The position numbers and the translations under genes were made by a program. Source: Conchocele bisecta (taxonomy: Eukaryota > Mollusca > Bivalvia > Lucinida > Thyasiridae). Taken from it: DNA of 64,000 nt. Under the pieces are notes generated by a model. That model saw only the letters and a list, made by a program, of their open reading frames with translations. It ran no database searches and was not told the DNA's origin. Below, piece by piece: positions 11,481 through 23,359 of this stretch. Within the stretch, counting starts at the first letter, position 1; every line of letters begins with the position of its first letter. The stretch spans positions 84,314,447 through 84,378,446 of the forward strand of contig CM055265.1 in the NCBI GenBank assembly GCA_029237695.1, given 5' to 3'.

Positions 11481-14463
11481 TATCATAGACCTGTATAATG
11501 TCCGAATGCCCATAAAATACAGTAACTAACATGTATATGGTGATACAAAGGCTATATGGAAATTACACGTAGAACATAATTATATATGTGTGTACATGTA
11601 CCATTACGAAGACATGGTATATTTGCAATTACTTGTGGAGCATGGGCGGGGAAGCTGTACATTGGATGCATCCATCATTCACATAGTGCACATCATCATC
11701 ACCATCATCATTTTCATCAGCATCATCATCAGAACATGTACATAGGACTGCAAATATTTGGACGGGGAGTGGGGAATACATCTTAAACATTGTGAGACTA
11801 CTGCTATGTACCTCACTTACAAATATAAGTGCTTAACATGCGAAACACATTCAGTCATATGGACACTATGCATGATATTCATGCTCATTAAATGTTCAAT
11901 GTAATCACGATTCAGCCCTGACGACTCCAAAATGTACGTCGCACATTACTGACGTTATCAAACTTAAAACGACGTTATGACGTTAATTGCAAATAATAGA
12001 CATCAACCATCTACATTATTTTCGGGGGTAATTGTAAGACTCATTAGCCGTAATGTTGCCGTATTAGAAGAGTTATCGTTGCTAGATGTGATACAAGCAC
12101 GTGCATGGTGAGACAAGGAAATCTCACATGGGCATGACTATGCGAATATCCTTGTCTCGGACACCTTATCATGATCATGGTAATAGTCGTAATATATAAT
12201 ACAAATGAGGAGAACCGGTGAATACTACCATCTGTCGTAGTGTTGAGAATACTTGTTTTCTTTGTAGATGCTGTAGCAGTGAGATACACATTTGAACCAA
12301 TTCAAAGAACATCACAAACTTTCAACATTTGGAACATGTTGTCGTAATATTGGGATGAAAGAGAATACAATTCACCATCGCTATAATGATTATCATGGCT
12401 ATGGCCAAAGTGGTATCACAATGAACAAGAGAATTAACACCACGCTGTAAACTATAGTTAAGTCAGCAATTGGATTTGTGTTACCTCCCTTTTAATTTGT
12501 GTATAAAATGATAGACACTCAAAATAACTGATACAGGTTATCTACAATTAGACAACGGAAGGGAGACAAATGTCACACAACTAGAAGAAATAACTGTATA
12601 ACTGAAATAAGTTACACACCTGACTGTTCATGTTTAGTAACATTTCATACCTGTTTAAGCAATGCCATGTTTTCTTGTATCAATTTGGAGGTCCAAATTT
12701 TATGAACCGAGGGAGACATATTATAGTGCTGGAATATCACATAAATAATATTTCTGATTACTATTAAATATGTGACAGTATCATGATAAGCATACAGTGT
12801 TTTAAGGTTGAGATTTGCAGACTGGTAGATTATCTCAGAGATTCCATTACAATGCTGAACTCGGTGACCAGGTCATATACAGGTTGTTTGGTCACCTGAC
12901 TGATATGGCGCCACCTACTGGCAAAGTGGCAAAGCTATTTATAAAATAGGGATACTGTCTTCTGATTGGTCAGATCTAAACTGCTGACCCAGGAAATACA
13001 TGTCTGTTGTGGTCACATGACCAAGGGTTCCCTTCATTCATAATATTGCTTGTAGATTGTGTTTTTAATATTGACATAATTGCAAATATTTCCTAAACAT
13101 ACACAATTTGTAAACCCAGATTTTCACCATAGGTGTAACAGATATAGATGAGTCATATGTGACAGTGACAACAATCTTGCATATGTCATTATTGTGTAAA
13201 TCCTGAATTTGATCAGAATTCATCATATTATGCAAGAGACTGCCAGTTTCTATGAGAATGGAATGTTGTCATTTGCTCTGAATGATACAGTACATTTGGT
13301 ATGACATGATAAATCATGAGAACTAATTATAAATTTATACATGTATTATGTTGAAAGTTATTTGCATTTAGAAGCTGGAAAACAAACACACATGTAGAGT
13401 TTGCAGGAATATGTCATGCTAGAAACCTGCCATTGTATGAATGCTGCATTTTCATTGGTTGATGGTTAGGGCTAACTGAGGTCACGTTCTGTTTTAGAGT
13501 TGAGTTGGATTTTAGACTTTTGAGAGTAAACATTAGAAATTATCTGTGTTAAAATAAATTAATTATTCCCATTCGAACGAGACGCCGCTACTACATATTG
13601 GTGGAGAACCGACCTAAAATGACTAGCTGATGATAAGCCATTAAACAGCATTACATAAATAAATAATATGTATTGTGCAGCTAACATAGTTTCAGTACTT
13701 TCAGTACTTTGATTTGAGTTGAAAGCGATATGGGGGTAACTTGAAACACGTACAGGTTGACGTAATGGACCAATGTTCATAACTACATTAAATATACATA
13801 GAAGCATCAATAAGTGGAAACAAAATAAGGTAAACAATATTTGTGCTCCCTCTTATAACACATTCTGTGTTATATGTCTTGTAATGTAATGTGTTGTACG
13901 ATGGAGTAAACAAGTAAGCTTGTTCTCACTTATTGGTGCTTTTATGTACATAATTTACGTATATAACTTGGTCCGTTACTTTAAACTGTGACTTGAAACG
14001 GTTTCTGCTGGAGTTCGGGTGACGTATTGTCCCGAATGACCAATCAGATCATATGTGTCGCTTGGAAATCGTGCGCGTGCATTGTGTAATTCACGGGATC
14101 TGTGGAAGAAAGGGGCTAAGTCCAGGAAATGCGCTTCTGCGGAATAAAGGGTTAAATGGCATACGAAAACATTTGCAATAATATAAATTTAGCACAAAAA
14201 AATAAGCAAACAAAACATTTATTACACCGAAAATGAAAAGGCGATCTAGCTGTTGGAACAATTTATTTATGGCGTAAAACAGATAAAAGTTCAACCAAAA
14301 AATATGTGCTGCGACCGACATTAGCTTGTTATCATAAAAGCTGGAAGACCTCAACTTTGGATATAGTATGTATATGTATGTAGGTTACGGCGTGGCAATA
14401 GTAAGATAGTCCGATGGGATGTTGCATTGCATTGCTGACATTGGGACGGCCACCAAACCATGA
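11481..14463. other. intergenic, no gene seen
   Basis: A CAT-rich microsatellite at about 11,690-11,735 makes a histidine-rich spurious frame. The rest is unique-looking AT-rich DNA with no recognised domain on either strand. Confidence 0.45.
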
Positions 14464-15039
14464 ACAATTGTGTTTTTTGTTTGTTTGTTGGGTTTTAACG
14501 GTCTATCAACAGCTAAGGTCATTTAGGGCCGGGTCAATGGGTTTAGTACTAAATCCCATATATTACCTGTACAAGTACATGTTCAAGTACATGTACAAAT
14601 GGGGGGTGGGGGGATCCCAAAATCAGAACTGAATATTTACAATAAAAAAACTATATATTCAACCCAGAAATCAGAATAATCCTGATCTGATGCCAGGTGC
14701 TCGCCACACCAGAATCACTCTTGCCCCCCCCCCCTCCCAAAAGCAGTAGGATCTGTAACAATCTTACTATTTTTAAAATGGACAATAACCCAATTCAACT
14801 CCCAGGTAACAAAAGAGCCAATATAAAAACGTACCTGAAGGCCAAACCAGGCAAATCTGACTACGCTGCTCAAGTGACATTTATCCTAGCTTCTCCAACA
14901 GCGAACTGGCGCTCGAGTAGGAGACGTAGTCGTTAATGACCCACTTGGCTGCACGGCGTTGATAAATGGGGCTTAGGGGTTTTGTGACCAGTGTAGATTG
15001 ACACAGTCTGATCAGGATCTGCATTGTTCGCCATTACAC
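14464..15039. other. repeat debris
   Basis: 14,475-14,536 (TTGGGTTTTAACGGTC, then ATCAACAGCTAAGGTCATT) resembles a dispersed repeat I associate with bivalve genomes. 14,975-15,035 (GACCAGTGTAGATTG, CAGTCTGATCAGGATCTGC) is a fragment of the CTGTGACTGGAG MITE family. No gene. Confidence 0.4.
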
Positions 15040-15235
15040 CAATGGAGCGCGTGGTAGATGGGTCTGGGGCGTCGGACTGATGATATTACGGTCGTGGGTT
15101 CGAGCCTCACCAGGGTGCGTTGTGTCCTTGAGTAAGACACTAAATGTCCACACCGCTTCAGTCCACCCAGTTGTAAATGGCTACCGGCTAATTACCGGGA
15201 TTCTCGATTGTATTTGATTAATTGTTTATATGTAC
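15040..15235 (+). mobile_element. tRNA-derived SINE
   Basis: A tRNA-like head contains a box B match GGTTCGAGCCT at 15,097-15,107. It is followed by a conserved body TGTCCTTGAGTAAGACAC and CCACCCAGTTGTAAATGG of a type frequent in SINEs of marine invertebrates. RNA polymerase III would transcribe such an element. No A-tail or target duplication was bounded, so the 3' limit is approximate. Confidence 0.75.
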
Positions 15236-15453
15236 ATACTTATACTTATGAATAAAATATGGTCATGCACAACGTTGCAAACAAATATAAATCAGGGAAA
15301 ACATTACGAAACGGGCCGAAGAAAGTGACAAAGTTTATATAAGCACATGCTTATATCCAGTCTCTAACACTGACTATGAACTGTATGCATGAACTATGTA
15401 TGTATGTATGAAACACCCACCATGCTAGACTAATATGCCATTTCTCTATATCA

Positions 15454-18400
15454 TTTTTAGCTCGCCTGCACGAAGTGCAGAAGAGCTTATGGCATACCCC
15501 GGCGTCGTCGGCGTCGTCGGCGTCGGCGTCAGCGTCGGCGTCGTCCACAAACTTAACGTTGGGGTAACTGTCTTATACCTTCCGTTTCCTTTCATGGAAC
15601 ACCTTGTTATTTCATACATGCATTCCTCAGATGACCCTCTATCATGCTGTAGCAAATCCATGACCCACCACCAAACCCTTACCCCAAGGTCAAGGTTACA
15701 AACTTAGCACATTCATAAACTTAACGTTGGGGTAAATTTCTTATAACATCTGTTTCCTTTCATGGAACGCCTTGCTATTTCATACATGCATTCTTCAGAT
15801 GACCCTCTATCATGCTGTAGCAAATCCATGACCCACCACCCAACCCTTACCCCAGGGTCAAGGTCACAAACTTAGCACATTCACAAACTTAACGTTGGGG
15901 TAAATGTCTTATAACTTATGTTTCCTTTCATACAACACCTTGTTATTTCATACATGCATTCCTCAGACGACCCTCTATCATGCTGTAGCAAATCCATGAC
16001 CCACCACCCAACCCTTACCCAAGGTCAATGTCACAACCTTAGCACATTCATAAACTTAACGTTGGGGTAAATTTATTATACCATCTGTTTCCTTTCATGG
16101 AATGCCTTGATATTTCATACATGCATTCCTCAGATGACCCTCTATCATGCTGTAGCAAATCCATGACCCACCATCCAACCCGTACTCAATGGTCAAGGTC
16201 ACAAACTTAGCATGTTCATAAACTTAACGTTGGGGCAAATGTTGTGTAACTTCTGTTTATTTACAGGGAATATCTTCATATTTCATACCTGCATTCATCT
16301 GATGACACTCTATCATGCTGTAGCAAATCTACGATCCATCACCCAACCCTTACCCCAAGGTCAAGGCCACAAACCTAGCATGTTCATCAATTTAACGTTG
16401 GGGTAAATGTTGTGTAACTTCTGTTTATTTACAGGGAATACCTTCATATTTCATACCTGCATTCATCTGATGATACTCTATCGTACTATAGCAAATCCAT
16501 GACCCACCGCCCATCCCTTACCCCAAGGTCAAGGTCACAAACTTAGCACATTCATAAACTTAACGTTGGGGTAAATGTCTTATAATATACGTTTTCTTTC
16601 ATGGAACGCCATGACATTCATTCATGCATTCCTCAGATGACCCTCTATCATGCTGTAGCAAATACACGACTCACCACCCAACCCTTACCCCAAGGTCAAG
16701 GTCACAAACTTAGCATGTCCATAAACTTAACGTTGGGGTAAATGTTGTGTAAATTCTGTTTCTTTACAGGGAACGCTTTGATATTTCATACATGCATTCA
16801 TCTGATGATCCTCTATTGTGCTACATCAAATCAATGACACCTCCACCCCTTTCCCCAAGATCAACATCATCAACTTAACGTTGGAGTAAATGTCTTTTTA
16901 TAACTTATGTTTCTTTACAGGGAACGCCTTGATATTTCATACATGCATTCATATGATGATACTCTATCGTGCTATAGCAAATCCATGACCCACCCCACCC
17001 CTTTCCCCCAAGGTCAATGTCACAAACATAGCACATTCATACACTTAACGTTGGGGGGTAAATGTCTTATAACATATGTTTACTTTCATGGAACGCCTTG
17101 ATATTTCATACATGCATTCAGCTGATGATACCCTATCGTGCTATAGCAAATACATGACCCACCGCCCACCCCTTACCCCAGGGTCAAGGTCACAAACGTA
17201 TCACATTCATAAACTTAACGTTGGGGTAAATGTCTTATAACATCTGTTTCCTTTCATGGAACGCCTTGATATTTCATACATACATTCCTCAGATGACCCT
17301 CTATCATGCTGTAGCAAATCCACAACCACCACTCAACCCTTACCCAAAGGTCATGGTCACAAACTTAGCATGTTCATAAACTTAACGTTGGGGTAAATGT
17401 TGTGTAACTTCTGTTTCGTTACAGGAAACGCCTTGATATTTCATACATGCATTCATCTGATGATCCTCTATTGTGCTACAGCAAATACATGACCCCAGCT
17501 CCCCCAACCCTTTCCCCAATATCAGCATCATAAACTTAACGTTGGTGTAAATGTCTTTTTTATAACTTCTGTTTCTTTACAGGGAACGCCTTGATATTTC
17601 ATACATGCATTCATCTGATGATACTCTATCGTGCTATAGCAAATCCATGACCCACCCCACCCCTTTCCCCAAGGTCAAGATCACAAACTTAGCACATTCA
17701 TAAACTTAACGTTGGGGGTAATTGTCTTATAACATACGTTTCCTTTCATGGAACGCCTTGATATTTCATACATGCATACATCTGATAATACTCTATCGTG
17801 CTATAGTAAATCCACGACCCACCGCCCACCCCTTACCCCAGGGTCAATGTTACAATCTTAGCACATTCATAAACTTAACGTTGCGGTAGATGTCTTATAA
17901 CATCTGTTTCCTTTCATGGAACGCCTTGCTATTTCATATATGCATTCCTCAGATGACCCTCTATCATGCTGTAGCAAATCCACAACCCACCACCCAACCC
18001 TTACCCCAAGGTGAAGGTCACAAACTTAGCATGTTCATCAACTTAACGTTGGGGTAAATGTTGTGTAACTTCTGTTTCTTTACAGGGAACGCTTTGATAT
18101 TTCATACATGCATTCATCTGATGATCCTCTATCGTGCTACAGCAAATCTATGACCCACCCCCACCAAAGTGAAGGTCACAAACTTAGCACATTTATACAT
18201 GCATTCCTCATGTGAATAGCTATCATGCTGTAGAAAATCACCAACTTAATGCGTTCATAAACTTAACGTTGGGTTAAATTTAGTTTTACTTCTGTTTTCA
18301 GGGAGCGCATTAATTGATATTTCATACACACATTCATCTTAATATGCTATATTATGCTATAGCAAACCCACGACCCACCTTGCACCATTGATCCGAATGT

Positions 18401-18529
18401 CAAGGTCCACCGCACGCCCCTTAACCCAAGGTCAAGTTATATAATATTCATGTTTGTTTATGAAACTGTGCCAAGTTTGAGTGAAGGCTGCCAACAGGCG
18501 AGCTTCGTTGTCTTCTGACAACTCTTGTT
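15454..18529 (+). mobile_element. Helentron-like non-autonomous element A with 17-unit array
   Basis: The head is TTTTTAGCTCGCCTGCACGA, with hairpin CTGCAC-GAA-GTGCAG, followed by GTCGTCGGCG repeats. From about 15,552 there are 17 monomers of about 169 bp, each opening CTTAACGTTGGGGTAAATG and closing near CAAGGTCAAGGTCACAAAC. The tail has CAGGCGAGCT, the inverse of head AGCTCGCCTG. It then has hairpin GTTGTC-TTC-TGACAAC and ends ACTCTTGTT. Subterminal inverted repeats, a 3' hairpin and T-rich insertion are known for Helentrons and their HINE derivatives. No Rep/helicase is encoded. It lies about 4.7 kb upstream of the first recognised BANP exon. Confidence 0.8.
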
Positions 18530-18669
18530 AACTTTTAGTTTTCTATATCTAGCTTTTATCATTTACTATTTATGTTGTTGTACATAGTAAGGCCATATGT
18601 GCTATGTCTATCACCATGCTACTATATATAACAAGCAATATATTAACATATCGTTATTAGGCTACATGA

Positions 18670-18745
18670 GAGTACAATTTGTTCAAGAGCTACACAGATC
18701 ACAAACCTCATAAGCCATATTTCTCCAGTCACAGCCACATTCCAC
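18670..18745. repeat. fragment of CTGTGACTGGAG MITE
   Basis: Contains CATAAGCCATATTTCTCCAG then TCACAGCCACA, the right end of the family seen complete at 45,141-45,371. Confidence 0.6.
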
Positions 18746-18830
18746 GATAATCAACTCACCTGAGAAATGATAACAATCAACTGAAAGTCATTAAATAATT
18801 TGTTTTTATTATTGTATTTATGATGGTGGG

Positions 18831-21594
18831 TCTAGTTTTCGGGGTATTAACAAGTTCATCAACTAGCGATTTTTATAAAACATAACATATGAGCTAAATT
18901 GTCAGTTCAATAGAATGATAAACATTTCTTTCAATGTTTCTTACCTTCAAAATAAGATTGTTGTTTGATTAAAATTCGCGTTAGCGCGTTTAGCAACACA
19001 CGAGTCAGCCATCTTGAATATTGACTTGTGGTTGGAGTTTTCGGGGTATGTTCTGAAAGTGTCAATACATTTGCTAATTCGTCCCGAATTTTTGATTGAT
19101 ATTATATCATTTCGCAGATGAATGAGGCACAGTGAAGGAAAACTTGAAACGTTTCTATTGATTATGATTTTAACAATATTAAAGAGCAGATTAATGGCGG
19201 ACGCAGAATATCACGAAAATCATGGTAGGTTCGTGAACAAAATGACATAAATGGCAAAAATTACCAGTATTTAGTCTAAACACTGTCTTTGGTGGCATTT
19301 TTAAGAACTTAATATAGGTAATGTCATGCTTATTTTAATCACCTGACGTAAAGCACATCGCGGCTGCACACATGTCTATAAATTAAACAATATGTGAATA
19401 CCCCGAAAACTCCGACTACCCCGAAAACTGGCGTCACGGCCATACATAGGCAGAAACTGCTCGAGTTCCGAAGCATAAACTTGCCCATAATTTCCCTACA
19501 GGTGCACGTTCCACGAGTTAACCTCCGCTTATTCTCTCTCGCAGATTACCGTTCTAGACGCCATTATCGTTCTGCGAGAAATAAGACGTGATTTCAGAAA
19601 CTTTGCGAGTTTTGTAGCGGGTAATGTTTACAATAGATACGGCAGTCTTATATTCGAAAGATAATCATTAGCCAAATAACGCCTAGATTGAATTTGACTC
19701 GCTAAAGTTATAGAATTTTACCATTTTGTCATCTTGCAGTAAACTCGCCCCTTGCCAAACTCGTCCAGATTGAAAACACTTTAAACAGCGACAACAAAAC
19801 AACACTGTAAACACCAACGGTAACATTCTGATCTGAAAGTCCGACTTCGTCCATTTCGCGCACCTGCACGTGATAATTATCTAGGTTCTGGATAATAAGC
19901 CTTCCTTGGCCAGTTACTACAGCTATACGCGTATAAAAACAATTATTCAAAACTTTTTAAAACAATAAACTTATCGTAAAAGTGCTGTGAAACCAGATTT
20001 AGCTAAAAGTCGCGCTTGTTTCCATGTCGTCCATTTTGTTAAAGTATCATCCAGGCGCTTGTAGAAAATAGACTGACCTTAGAGTCTGGATTTTTGTTGT
20101 TGGGTTATACTCGTTCTGTATTGCGGCGCACCATCGGGTCCGTGTAAAAAATGGTTATCTAAATTATCAGAGAAGTGTACAGTAAACAATTTTCCACCAT
20201 TTCCTATGCCAGTCATAAATGACAATACTATTATCAGAAGGCTAATAATCATAATGCAAGATGCATTCAGAATCGGATCACGTTTAATTTTCAGTTGTGG
20301 TACATGCTATTTTACCATATTCATTATGGTGCACACTACAGGCGGGATTTATACCAACAAGATTATAACAATCTACAAACTGTAGCCTATTATTCGGAGC
20401 ATTTTTATAATCAACAGAACAATAAATTCTACTAAAAACATAGTTTATATCTACATCTGTGTAATCAAATATAATTCTGTGATAGTTTTTTTTTTATTGT
20501 TTTTCATATAAGACCCCCCAGTATAATGAGAAGCTTCTATTCTGGTAATTTATCAGCTACCAGTCTGTGTTTACATGACCTTGACTTCTCAAAATGGCTA
20601 AAGAATCCAGTGACGCAGATTGACAGAACCATGCTTTGTAAATCTTTTTGAATAATGATGTTTATGAGTGGACAAAAGTGGGAATAGCTGAAATACAACA
20701 TTTTGAAGGTATTCTAACAAATTTGATTAAAACCTTGCATGACCAAGGGCGATGTGGAACATTTTTCTCAATTTAACAGATAGGTGTCTTCTGCAAAAAA
20801 TGTCTGGGAAACTGGCCGTGAAACTTTCTGTGATTAATGACAAATGCGGATTACGAAAATTCCCGATGCGAGGGTTATCCCGACAAATGGTTACGCAACT
20901 GTATAAGGATTTTAAATCTTCAAACAACTATTATAAATTCAATTCTAAATCAAATTTAAATGCAGATTTATAGTCGAGATGCCAGTTTTGGGCGTAGTCG
21001 CAGATTTCGGGGTATTCACATATTTTGTAATTTATAGACATGTGTGCACATCGTGATAATTATCTAGGTTCTCCTTTACGTGAGGTGATTAAAATAAGCA
21101 TGACTTGACGTATATTAAGTCCTTTTTAAATGCCACCAAATTCAGTGTTTGTACTAAATACTGGTAATTTTTGCCATTCAGGTCATTTTGTTTACGAACC
21201 TACTGTGATTTTCTGCGTCCGCCATTAATCTGCTCTTTAATATTGTTAAAATCATAAACAATAGAAAATTTTCAAGTTTCCTTCTCTGTGCCTCATTCAT
21301 CTGCGAGAGGATCAACAGCCAATGAAAACTAGGGACGAATTAGCAAAATTTATTGACACTTTCGGAACATACCCCGAAAACACCAACCATAAGTCAAGAT
21401 TCAAGGTGGCCGACTCCTGTGTTGCTAAACGTGCTAACGCGAACTTGAATCTAACAACAATCTTATTTTGAAGGCAATAAACAAAAGAAATGTTTACCAT
21501 TGGATTGAACTGACAAGTTAGCTCATATGTTATGTTTTATAAAAAACGCTAGTTGATTAATGTGTTCATACCCCAAAAACTAGACCCACCATCA
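18831..21594. mobile_element. 2.76-kb element with about 0.58-kb inverted terminal arms
   Basis: The left arm 18,831-19,410 reads TGATGGTGGGTCTAGTTTTC onward. The right arm 21,005-21,594 is its reverse complement with scattered differences. Both arms carry the words GACACTTTC..GAACATACCCC and the GGCGGACGCAGAA block. TA lies just outside both ends (18,829-18,830; 21,595-21,596), as expected of a Tc1/mariner-type TA target. The 1.6-kb centre has only short frames and no transposase motif I recognise. A fragment of the arm is at 5,432-5,485. Confidence 0.8.
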
Positions 21595-22329
21595 TATAAT
21601 GTTAAATTGTCATTAAAAAATATTCTTATCACCATTCTAGTAGTTTCGTAGTTATAAATGTGAAATATTCTGGCATAAAAATGATGTATTTTAGAGCAAA
21701 ATGTATCGATTTACCCCCAAACATATCGGGCCAACTTCCAGAATGGTAAAGCCTCATGAGGAGTGACGTCTCGTAGGACAGTTGTCGGCTATGCTGAATA
21801 AGAGGGCAAATTTTCTATGTATTTCAGCATGAACCCTACCAGTTGGATCAAACTAATAAACAAAGAACTGGATGACTTGAATATAGTCAGCCACCGGTAT
21901 ACAAACTATAGTCGCGACACCGCGGTTCGTGGACATAAGAATTCTACTCTGTTGGGCTTGAATGCTGTAACATAAACAACATAATTATTGAACTAAAACA
22001 TAATGAAACTTACTAAATAGTAGTTTAGTAAGCCTGCAAATTTTGTTTTATTGAAAGATTCACTGTCAAATGTGCAGTCGCAATTTTTCGTAAACAACTT
22101 CACAATAAGGCTGGAATCAGACTGGCACACATGTTCGTGCATAGGAAATTAAATATTTTATAGGTATATCAAACATTTCACAATCATACTTGCATGCCCA
22201 AGTGCAACACTAAACATTTTGCAGTGATGAAATGTCAACTTCTGCTAAAAACTTCCGGGTAGTGGCGCATGAAGCGGCGTGTGTTTATTTACGGCATGCA
22301 TATTGATGAATCCACGATACTGTGGTGTC

Positions 22330-22805
22330 CCTGATACGAGGTGCTTCGATTGTACTGGTCTACTCGGTTGTTGTGCATTTAATCAGTCCACAATTCGATG
22401 ATTAAAAACATATTTAGAACATAATTGACAACATTATTTTCCTTCTATGATGTAGAGAATAATTTGCTTCATAAATACTACAGGTTTTGTGCGAATTTCA
22501 GTCTTTCAAAATAGTTAAAACTGCTTGTGAATCGAAAAGCGAGTGCTGTCGATTACTGGGTGACTGATTACTGGTTACTGGATCACTATATAGTTAGCCG
22601 CCCGGTCATCGACAGCACTCGATTTTCGATTCTCGTGACAATTTTTAACTCGGAAATGTTCACAAAATCTTTCATTTTCCATCATAGAAAGAAAATCATA
22701 TCTTACAAGTGATGTTTCTTATCATATGTTTCTTATCATCACATAGTGGATTGCTTAAATGCACAAAAACTGAGTAGACCAGTATCATAGAAGTACCAGT
22801 TCTCA
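22330..22805. mobile_element. foldback MITE of about 475 bp
   Basis: The outer arms pair TGCTTCGATTGTACTGGTCT with AGACCAGTATCATAGAAG. The inner arms pair AATCGAAAAGCGAGTGCTG with CAGCACTCGATTTTCGATT around 22,530-22,640. Not assigned to a superfamily. It and the surrounding 21.6-23.2 kb contain no gene I recognise. Confidence 0.65.
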
Positions 22806-23215
22806 ATTGAACACAGGAAACTGATTAGATTTTCTTAATTGTTTCATCATCACATTCCTCTAGTGACACCCTGGCTCAGAATAACAGCAGAAGCAGTATT
22901 TAATTTGTTCTATCAAGTTTTTCATGCACTAACCAATAATGTTCGGTAGCTTTTGGGTAACAAATGTCTTACCTATTTCTGAACCCTTCACACAAAAACC
23001 TGTATAAATCAATATTAAAGCGGCTGAGTCTCGGATGGTATCGGTGTTTGATTTTTGCATCTCAACTAAGTGAATTTTCTATTTTTATTTGAAAATATTC
23101 AAATTGTCGCGCGTATTTGATTGATAATTTATTGATAATCAATGCATATTCAGTTAAAATATGTGCTGTAAACACCATTTAATAAGTAAATAATCAATCT
23201 ACTTGACCTTTTCAG

Positions 23216-23359
23216 TGGCACATTTGTCAGCTTTGATGGAGATGGCGTCAGGGACCGGGCTGTCGGTGACGACTACGCAGCTCGTACACCAGATCGCTGT
23301 CACTGGCCTCATGGACACGACTCCTTTGGACAACGAGTCTGGCTCAGAACATGACGAAG
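23216..23359 (+). CDS. BANP: BANP exon 1 (first recognised)
   Basis: The acceptor CTTTTCAG precedes 23,216 and the donor is GTACAT at 23,360. The frame enters in phase 1 and leaves after GAA-G. In-frame ATGs at 23,236 and 23,242 are candidate starts because no upstream coding exon was found. The peptide is poorly conserved but ends in an acidic SGSEHDE run that flows into exon 2, as in the family N-terminus. The open frame continues to the acceptor, so an earlier exon could supply the true start. Confidence 0.8.

Noticed and set aside
11586..11786. Histidine-rich open frame
   Set aside because: Produced by a CAT microsatellite.
15435..15707. Val/Gly-rich and Asp/Ala-rich frames at 15.35-15.7 kb
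   Set aside because: Translation of the GTCGTCGGCG stretch of element A.
15454..18529. CRISPR array or satellite DNA
   Set aside because: Long monomers without spacers, bounded by matched head and tail; eukaryotic context.
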